Notes under the pieces: generated by a model
The model's database searches: none
Told to the model about the DNA's origin: nothing
Seen by the model: only the letters and a program-made list of their open reading frames with translations
Origin: Theobroma cacao
Lineage: Eukaryota > Streptophyta > Magnoliopsida > Malvales > Malvaceae
Direction of reading: 5' to 3'
DNA: 64,000 nucleotides
NCBI RefSeq assembly: GCF_000208745.1
Contig: NC_030853.1
Span: forward strand, 26,679,877 to 26,743,876
Translations under genes and position numbers: made by a program
Shown here: positions 55,182-64,000 of the stretch, piece after piece
Layout of the letters: the number at the start of each line of letters is the position of its first letter
Numbering within the stretch: position 1 is the first letter of the stretch

Positions 55182-58100
55182 ATGGAGGACATGGACATTG
55201 ATTTAGTCATGGACGTACCTGACACTCCTGATAGGTTATCTGCACGGAGAATGAATAGAGCTGATTGTATTGAAAAAGAAAGTAATTTATCTGTAGCTGG
55301 TTATTTTGGAGGTTCTGATACTGCAGGTGAAGAATCTTTGGATAGGCTAGGGGGCAGGGGTAGGCTGGTTGCTGAGAATGGGCACAACAGAAAACATTAT
55401 ATACACCCTCGAAAACATTCAGGCAATGTTGATGAAATTGAGCATCGAAGAAACGCCATTGTCTTATCTTCACTAAAGAATGCTCGAGAAAATGCTCCTT
55501 TATTTAGGAGAACAATGGAGAGAAGCAGGAATTCCTCTAGAGAGCAATACATGGATAAAGGAAAAGATCCTTTCTCTAAGTTGCCTTCTAAATCATCCGT
55601 ATCCCGAGAAGATCATGCTATTCTAGACTTAACCGAGCAGAGCAGACACAACCGAATACTTGAAATGGCTTTTCCACCTGGTGGATCAAAAAATTGCTTA
55701 GCTGAAGGAAGAAGAGAAGGTCAGGGACCAAGAAATAGTGGTTCTTATTTACGTAACGCTTCAAATAATGCAGCAACATCCAGAGATAACTGCAAGGGAA
55801 AGGAAAAAGTAGATGACATTGGATTTAAAAGAGTAGGCTCAGTTATGGATGATGGAAAAGGGATGGGTCGCTCTCATGGTACCCCACTTAGAACGCAAAA
55901 ACAATTGCCTGTATCTCACCATTCTATTGTCTCACCAAGAGCCATTGGGCAAAAAAGGTTGGTTCGAAATGGCTGCATCTCTCCCGAGAATATAGCTATC
56001 AGGGCTAAACAATTAAATGAACAATATGAAAACAGCTCCAAAGCTGAACAAGATTTTGGGAATGTGATTAGCAGCAGTCCTCGGATGACAGACATTAGGA
56101 AAATAATCGCTGAAGATAATAATTACGTTAAAGGAAAGGGAGTTGTCCATCCTCACACTTCCAAGGAGTATGACATGCATGTAATTAATCTATTCAGCAG
56201 GTAAATTTTAAGTAGTGTTCTTCTCTAAGTAGATTTCTTTGTCTATTGTCTATTGTCTATTGGATGCTTTCTTTCTGTTGTTTATTGGTTTTATTTCTTG
56301 TGTTAAAATGTTTGCCAAAGAGATGGGGTACAATCTCTATCTGAAACTTTGGAATAGCATGTGGTAAGCGGACAATATAGCATCTTTTAAAATTCGGAAC
56401 ATGTTCTATGGATGTCAACAGAACCTTGGTGGATTAATTTTTGTCTATCCTTAATTCTAGGTACAAGGTTCCTTATGACTAAAATATGTGGTTTTCCTGC
56501 TGCAGTCCTATGAGTAATAATGGAGAAGTTAGTGGAATTCGTGATTCCGGTAGAGATGCATGCTTTGAAGAAAAAGGTGGTTGGAGAAGCACGCACAACC
56601 ATTCAAAGAATGTAGATCATGCAGCTGTACATCAGTTCAGCAGATTTAATAACATTGGATGCCAAGAACAAAACGAAAATAGAGTTGTGAAAAGAGGAGA
56701 AAATAACAGGATTGGATGTGATTTTCCAGAAAATCAGGATGCAACTGAAACGGCTCCTTTGATCGTCTCAAAGTTCAATCAAATTAGTGAACCTTCTCTT
56801 GCAACAAACATGCTGCCTAAAAGGCAAAAGAAACATGAATTAACCTCAAGAAATAGTGGTGAAAGCTCTAGGGTCATTCGTAATGACTCAGACATTGTGT
56901 TTCTTGGTTCATCTAGGGGATCATCTAGTTCAAGGTCATCTAATATTCATATTGGTCAGCATCTGGATGTTTTGGATCTTGACGAGTCATCTGAAATGAG
57001 AGGGACAAATGCGAATAATATGGACTGTGTGAAGGATGAGGACTCAGAGGCTAGGGCAAGACAAGTTGAAGCGGATGAAATGTTGGCCCGTGAACTCCAA
57101 GAACAATTTTATCATGAGGTCCCAATATTTGGTGATGGCGAGGTTGATTCTTCTATCATTTGATGCTTTTCTCCCTTTATCAATGGTGACTTGTTTATTT
57201 AGATGCTTTAGCTTTAAAATGTTTGTGAACCTTTTAACAGATTGATGAAAACATTGCATGGGCACTTCAGCAGGAGGAAGATGCACTCCGTCCTACTACT
57301 ACTCAGAGTCACCGTGAGCCCAATCAAGTGAGTAGGCCTGAATATCTTTTCTTTTTGTTTCTGAGTTGATGATAATCTGACAGCCTATATTACGTGCGTG
57401 AAATTGACTGTGGATCCTCAAATCTTTTATGGTTATGGAGGTTTAAGATAGCTGCTAGATTTTGTATTTAAACAAGTTGAAACATGCCATACAAGTCCTC
57501 TGCTGTCAAAATTAGAAGAGATTTGAATTTAGTAACAATGTCCCTAGATCCCAGCATAATAAAAGATCATGGTTATGCACAAATCTTGATGTTAGTAAAG
57601 GGTTTTGTAGTTTGTTGTTTAAGTTTTTGCATGTTTGACTGTGATAATCATTAAAAAGCTTAACCGTAAATTCAGAATTTGATTTGTAGTGACCTGGGAT
57701 TTGTTTTAAACTTGTTTGTTTGAGCATGTGAACACGTATGTTATAATTATCTTGAAACTCTGTTGCCAGCTAGTTTAGGTGGCAAAGTTGGTTGTACCAA
57801 GGACTTGGAATCAAACCCTGCCTTTACGAGGGACAGAGGGAAGTGGGGAGTGCTAACCCCATTGTTTAGCCTGGTTGTTGGACCTAGAAATGTTTTGAAG
57901 CTCAGCGTTATATGTTTCCTTTTAGTCTTACCAGCTCACAGAAAAATACCAAATTGACTCAGTAAAAGGCCTCTGAGATCCCAAATCCCAAAAATTGGGA
58001 ACAAGCCATGTGCTTTATCAAGACTCTTTGATGAGACACTGCTACTTCGAAGAATTAATGAAGCAAGCATTAGAGGAAATATGCCTCTATACCAATATTA

Positions 58101-60999
58101 TAAACCTATTGGTAGTGACCAAAATTTTTTCAGGTGTGTACATGTGCCCTGGTGCATACCTGCTTTTATTTGGTTTGCACATTGTTCTGTTTACTGCCTG
58201 AAATTTATCTGTCATTCTTAAAATAAATAAATAAGTAGATCTTGATGAGTGACATAAATCATTGTTTGGATGTTTAAACTCAAGTCTCTGTTGGCATCAT
58301 TAAGATGCTTTTTTCACATTAATAATTAACCTTGTTATCTTATCTATTCTAGTAACAACACATCATGCCAATCATCTTGATTGGTTCCTATGTGGCTGTT
58401 TATCCCTCGGTTTCATGTTTAATAAATTAATGTTGAGGTTAATGTTTTCTTGATTGCTGTTTACAGGATCCTCTTATTCTCCCTCCTCTGTCTCAGTTTT
58501 CTTTTTTCCTTTTTTCTTTAAATTGAGAGGCTCTCTCTCTCTTTTCTCATTTGATATGGAAAGTCATATTTTTCTGACCCCATCAGTGATATTGATGCTG
58601 TATATATTGTTGATGTAATTTCAAGACGTTTTGAACTTTTTTTGACAACAATATCCCTTTTTGGCAACCTTATTTATGTTAAATAAATAGATTTTATTTG
58701 CAAGAATATGAGAGAGATTGCATAAAATATTAGGAAACCATCCTTGCGGAATCAGTATTTAGATGCTTTAACAGCTATGGTTGTTATTAGAGAAGACAGA
58801 CGTCCAACATTATGAATTCTCTCTGTATGTTGTTGCCAGGTCAAATGACCTTAACTTTATTGGGGTTGATCTTACGCTCGCTGAAGAGAAGGGATACTAT
58901 ATTTCATTTATGCTATTTACATTGAGTTGAAAGACATTTTTTGTGCGATTGTGTATTTGTAATTGCCAGACTCTAGTATCATCATATATACTAGTGTTTG
59001 GTCAAGGTTTTTCTTTTCTTTTTTTTATTCTTTTTTCTAGGATAAAAGAGATGTATTGCTTTATCTTTTTTGGATCATTTTTTTTATTTACTTTTGATGG
59101 TGTTCATTCTATCTTCAACCATATGAAGTTGATGATTTTTTCTTTTTTTGGATTTGTATAAGTTCCTCCCCATAATGTTATTCTTTGTCTCTTACACAGA
59201 GAGGCTCAATAAGGCATTCCCGTGTTCAGCCTTCGTCGCGGATTTTTCTGAATTCTTCGAATAGGAGAGGAGGACAGGCTCGTTTCCCCACTTCTGCTAG
59301 AATGTCACGGTTGAGGAGTCGAGTTTTGAATGAATCTCGAGCGGCACCAACTAGGACAAGGAATTTTCGGTTTCCTTTGGACATGGATTTGGATATGGTA
59401 ATTTTGTCCCTCTTGTTGTTCTATCCTGTATATCTTTACTTTTAACAAAAACTGATTTATGGCATTCTGATACAGAGACTTGATATATTGGAAGCCATGG
59501 AGGCTGCAATTGGAGATGATGACAGCATGGGAATGGCTAGTCACATCTTCCAAGAACGTGATTTTAATGAGTAAGATTTGTTCTAATATTGTTACTATTA
59601 AAACTGGATTTGTGTTGACCATAGTGGATAATCATATCATGCATTTGAAAAAGTTATGGTTTCGTACACGATAAATATACACAGCTTGGCTATTGTATTG
59701 GTGTGAAATAGATTTATTAGAAACCACATGTTTCATATATGAATATGAAGTAGTTGGACACCATCCTGTTTAGATTGAATAAATCTATTGCAAGATGGGA
59801 ATAATTGCCCATTCAGAGTGGTTGTAGATTAGAGGGTTCAAAATGGCCAAAAAAGGAAAGATTATTGGGTTTGAAAGGAGCCATTGATACCACAACCATT
59901 ATTAAAAGTTTCTTGCAACTATATACAGGTTGGAAGCATCAGTTACACTGGTAGGAATAACTATTCTTTGACTCTGTGTTGATGTATCTAAAATTGTGGT
60001 AATGGGCAAACCAAGAATACTTGTACAAACTGGTGAAGTTACGGCATTCCAAATTGGTTCACAAACCTCTCTAGTAGGTAATTTTAGTGTGCATAATTTC
60101 TCCTCATTTTCAATGAGTTTCATTGACACTTGGTTTGTAATTTGAGCTTGTAATCCAAGCTTCATTCGATCATGAATAGATCACCCAATTTCAGGTCCAC
60201 TAGCAGTTACCCTATTGCAGTTTGATTGAAGAAAAATTAAGATGTTGAAATTTTGTTGAATAGCATGCATTTTGTGTTGGTAGGAATATCAAGAGTAGGT
60301 AGACAACAACTAATGATCCTTCTATAGCTTTTAACTTCAATAATTCACCCCTTTACTTTTGTTTTATCGTATATCTATGTTGCTTAATGTTCTATTTACA
60401 ACTTTCTATCCTCTCTGGATTAATTACTGATACTTGAAGCTGTTATATCCATCTCCTTTTCATTTTCTTGCAGAAATGATTACGAAATGCTGTTGGCCCT
60501 TGATGAGAACAATCATCAGCATGGTGGTGCATCTATTAGTCAGATTAACAGTTTACCACTGTCTAAAGTACAGGTATATGTCTGGGTCATGTGGACAAAA
60601 CTGTATAGATAGGTGTCTGGGTTTTTTGCTTTCCTCGTCTGTGTGTGCACTGTCCCTTGCTTATGTCGGGCTCTCCAGATCTAGTTGCTGATTATCATTT
60701 TCAATTAATTTATTAATGCAGACTGATAATTTTGACGAAGCTTGTGCAATATGTCTTGAAACCCCAAGTATTGGTGAAACCATACGCCATCTTCCTTGTC
60801 TACATAAATTTCACAAGGAGGTAATGTCTTCTATCTTGGCAATGCCAGTTTTTCCTTTTCTGGGATGCATTTCAAGTTACTTCTTGTAAGTTAACAAGAA
60901 TATAATTTTTTTTTCTTCATTCCCTTGATGTGGCAGTGTATTGATCCTTGGCTGAGCAGGAAAACGTCATGCCCAGTTTGCAAGTCACATATAACTTGA
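55182..60999 (+). CDS. RING-H2 E3 ubiquitin ligase, candidate SUMO-targeted type
   Basis: Eight coding exons give 765 residues: 55182-56200, 56506-57142, 57241-57327, 59200-59397, 59476-59570, 60474-60573, 60722-60820, 60937-60999. The C-terminal RING is CxxC-x14-C-x-H-x2-H-x2-C-x10-C-x2-C (Cys720, 723, 738, His740, His743, Cys746, 757, 760), with Trp750 at the E2-contact position. It would pass ubiquitin from an E2 to substrates. The N-terminal 600 residues are polar and disordered-looking. They carry three hydrophobic-acidic strings like SUMO-interacting motifs: AILDLTE (146-152), DIVFLGSS (469-476) and LDVLDLDES (493-501), plus a basic PKRQKK (444-449) and an RG-rich stretch (exon at 59200). 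The EADEMLARELQEQF helix and ENIAWALQQEED segment follow. I start at MEDMDIDLVMDVPDTPDR, just after an acceptor. Confidence 0.88.
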
Positions 61000-62297
61000 A
61001 TGGGAGTGTTTTTGCGCTTCAAACAGTATGCATGACAGTAAAAAGTGCAAGCAAATATAGTGTTTATCAGAGATAGGTATATTTCTTTTTATTTGACTCG
61101 TGAAAATTTTTGTTTCTGAAAGGTTATGTTGGCTTCTGGTGTTCACCTGTTTCCTCAACTTCGTATGAATTCCGAAGAAATTGCCTTTGTATCCGTGATC
61201 CTGCAAAAAGGATCATTTATTGGCATAATTCATAAAATGTTGTCACCGAAATTTGTCTTTGGATGTCACCTTTTGCCTGGCCTGCAGATTTGACCTTTTC
61301 TGAACCCAAATATTTTGGGGATTACCTATGAGCAAACAATGAGCGGAAGGCATCTCAAAGCTTGATGACAGAATGAAGTAGTTCCTCGTGATGAGCAGAC
61401 ATGGCTTTGAAATGGTAATGGAGGATCATGATCTTCTGTGCAAGAAAAGAAGTTGCATTCTAAAAAGTAAGGGCATGAATCTAAGCACACGAATGGGCTG
61501 CTATCTTGTTGAAAGCAGCTATTGTTTTGAATTTTGTTGGAAAATGGTGCATTGAATCTATAATTTACACCGTTCGTCCCCCATTAAAGCCATTGCTTCC
61601 TAAAGCTGTACTGACAGCCATTCACAATTGAATCATTTTGCTGCTCCCTTGTTCTCTTCTTTTCACTTTCTTTAAAAACAAATTGAATTCGGAAGTAGAA
61701 AAAAATAAAAACGAAGTCAAAAAATTAGGGAGCATGACCATGGCCGAACCCATTGGGGAAGCGGAATGCAATCGTGCAATCGGAACAAATTAGGCTTTTG
61801 CAAGGCACCGGGAGGAGCAATCATATATTTTGAAAGGGAATTATGTCTTTAATTTGAGTAGAGTTAAAGAAAGGGAACAATTTCGTTTTTATCGAATGTA
61901 GAATGGTAATTTGCCCAGCACGATGAACTTACAATTTGGGTCAATATGAAAGGCCGTAGGAAACCTACAGTCAAAATTTATAAGCCAAAATCGACTATGT
62001 CTATGATCATAACTTGTTTTTGTTTAGCAGTTGCTAACGTAGGAAAAATTACTTTCCTTGTGGGGATGACAGAAGAGAGAGAAAGCTGACGCTTAAACGT
62101 GTACCATATATGATATAAAGCTTGAAAGATTATAATTTTATCAAAAGTGTCTTAAGATCCAGCCAGATGTCTGAACTCTCTTTCAGATTTCCGGCCAAAA
62201 ATAAATCCGACTTATTACACTGCTTTATTAAAATTTCCAGCCCATTTTTGAATCCTTTGACAAGAAATCATAGCGGCTAAACAAAAAATATGGTATT
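61000..62297. other. intergenic region between the convergent RING and thiolase genes
   Basis: This contains the 3' UTRs of both flanking genes. I found no conserved coding sequence, RNA gene or repeat with clear borders. Confidence 0.5.
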
Positions 62298-62457
62298 CTA
62301 TAGGGCATCCTTGGATAAGAAACTGTTAGTTTCAACTTTCCTGGCATTGCAGAGCTCATCGGTATGGTCACCCCTTTCAAAAACAGCCGCTGCCCCCATC
62401 CCTGTGCCTGCATTTCAGTGGAGAGATATGGTCAGCAACACTGGGCAGTGTACAACA

Positions 62458-62492
<35 letters not shown>

Positions 62493-63926
62493 CTACCTAT
62501 GCACATTGAGATCACCTACCAAAGCGGCAGTTCTTTTTGCCACGCCGCTTCATTTCATGCAAAAGTGTAGCAACACAGCGAGCACCTTCAACAAAAGCAC
62601 AGAAGTGTGCATATTAACATGCCGTGAACTAGTACAACATTCTTATCATGCTTTACTTCTAATGCTAATGATTACACAAGACACATGTAGTACAAAGGAC
62701 ACCCTTCAATTTCTTGAATTATGGTTACAACTGAAATCTTACGCTAAACATAGGCTCAGATGGATGTCATCATGTGAGTAGAGCAGCTTCTAAACCTCCA
62801 ATAATGATCCTTTGAGCATAGATTACCCTCACTTACTCCAATAGATAATGCCAATAATTAAAAACAGAAACAACACAAGCTCTGTTTGTGTTTCTAGATA
62901 CCTGTTGCACCCAATGGATGTCCAATTGCCATTGCAGCTCCATTTACATTTATCTTTTTTGGATCAAGTTCCAGCTTCTTACGGCAATATACAAACTGGG
63001 ATGCAAATGCCTGCAATAGAGGAAGAAATTAGGGAGACTTTCATTTACTGAAATTCCCTTTAATTAACAGGGTCACAAAGCAAATTGGTATACTAAATTG
63101 TACCTCATTTATCTCAAATAGATCAATATCATCAAGTTCCAGACCAGCAGCTTTAACTGCTGCAGGAATTGCCACAGCTGGGCCAACACCCATGATGGCA
63201 GGATCCACACCAACTGCAGCAAAAGTCCTGCAAGATCAACAAGTACCTTCTCAAATTAACAGAGAGATTCATGTTTCTCATTAGTTTAATGAATAAAAGG
63301 TTCAGGGCAGGTCAATAAAACAAATAACTCTATATGACCTTGTTTCCTATAAAAGTGAGTGGATCCTATAATAAAAAAAATACCAGCAGGAAAAATGTAA
63401 AATCTCCTACACATGCAAAATGCTCACTACCAAAACTTAGAAGAGTGTAACGGCTGCACACACTGTCACTGCATTTGATATCCCAGTCATGCATGCTTGA
63501 CTAAAGAGGCAGTTTAATACAATGAGACTAGTTATAAAGAAATTGAAATTAAACAGTCTCATATGGGTAATGCTTTAAAAAGAACTGATTAAAGTGAGAA
63601 TAGACAGTCAATGCTCTAGAAAGCACGAAAATTAAAGCTTAGAATACAGACCTTACAACAGAATACTCAAAATGACAAGAAATTCTAGTAAACACTTAGA
63701 GAACTCATAAGACAACAGATGTAACAGAGCAGAAAGTAATGGGATTATATAGGCTACAAGCACATCTTCAGGTTACTGCTCAAATTTCATGTTATATATC
63801 AGAAGGATATGAAACCAGGCATTACACACCTGAATACACCGAGAATTGGTAGCCCTTTTAGCATGGCAACGCTTCTTTTCATGAGCAGAACAGCCCCAGC
63901 GCCATCACTCACTTGACTAGAATTTC
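62298..63926 (-). CDS. KAT: peroxisomal 3-ketoacyl-CoA thiolase, 3' half, with a broken catalytic exon
   Basis: Six exons of a plant KAT-type thiolase are visible: 63830-63926, 63104-63227, 62902-63010, 62497-62585 and 62298-62407 by homology, with the N-terminal exons beyond the right edge. Recognisable blocks are [63 protein letters not shown] and [13 protein letters not shown]; the chain ends LSKDAL. The family performs the last step of fatty-acid beta-oxidation in peroxisomes, releasing acetyl-CoA. Two oddities stand out. In the exon at 62497-62585 the codons for VISMCI are preceded by two extra bases (AG), so the frame breaks and a stop follows. Splicing instead at the GTAGGT donor after 62520 would keep the frame but drop VISMCI with its catalytic Cys. 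Also, the usual NVNGGAMAIGHP reads [12 protein letters not shown]. It may be a decaying copy, or the sequence may hold an error. Confidence 0.88.
62459..62488. repeat. (GA)n microsatellite in the last thiolase intron
   Basis: About fifteen GA units lie a few bases beyond the donor side of the final thiolase intron. Such tracts slip easily in replication and in sequencing, which matters for judging the frameshift nearby. Confidence 0.9.
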
Positions 63927-64000
63927 CTACAATATAAGTAGTATACAAAGAAATAAGCTGAAAATCAACAGAGTAGCATAATCTTCAAGAAAGAATACGG

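Overview
The window is nuclear DNA from a flowering plant, most likely a core eudicot and possibly a woody rosid. I cannot name the species. The evidence is spliced genes with GT-AG introns, AT-rich introns and spacers, plant-only families (chalcone synthase, chloroplast ABC1 kinase, AVT1 transporter) and plant-type mobile elements. I rebuilt exons by hand from splice sites, reading phase and family sequence. Reading phase closes across every internal junction except in the thiolase at the right edge.

Layout, left to right. The first coding exon of an Alba-domain nucleic-acid-binding protein runs off the left edge (4-126, minus). It is divergent from a 13-exon chloroplast atypical kinase, ABC1K1/PGR6 type (1889-10846, plus). 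Next is an AVT1-type amino acid transporter (13439-15823, plus), convergent with COQ6, the mitochondrial ubiquinone hydroxylase (17057-20249, minus). A small plant-specific protein ending in a CaaX box follows (about 22320-23397, plus), then a 1.0 kb PIF/Harbinger-like element (25341-26356). An ankyrin-repeat/GPCR-chaperone protein of the ANKRD13 type lies on the minus strand (27032-31377). After an AT-rich spacer with a foldback element come chalcone synthase (36240-38888, minus) and its G-box-rich promoter. A 7 kb spacer holds decayed LTR-type repeats with a nested MITE (43969-45420). Chloroplast dihydroxy-acid dehydratase follows (46182-52844, plus), then a nuclear-type RING-H2 E3 ligase with SUMO-interacting-like motifs (55182-60999, plus). 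The 3' half of a peroxisomal 3-ketoacyl-CoA thiolase runs off the right edge (62298-63926, minus).

The genes do not form an operon or an obvious metabolic cluster. They are unrelated housekeeping and specialised-metabolism genes in ordinary plant order. Several act in organelles: ABC1K1 and DHAD in plastids, COQ6 in mitochondria, the thiolase in peroxisomes. ABC1K1 and COQ6 both touch prenylquinone metabolism, but in different compartments, and I do not read linkage into that.

I found no convincing new biological system. The points most worth a second look are the thiolase, whose exon for the catalytic-Cys motif is frameshifted or skipped; the RING protein as a candidate SUMO-targeted ubiquitin ligase; the Alba gene lacking a visible ATG; the CaaX-tailed small protein; and the nested transposon insertion whose empty site survives in a sister repeat.
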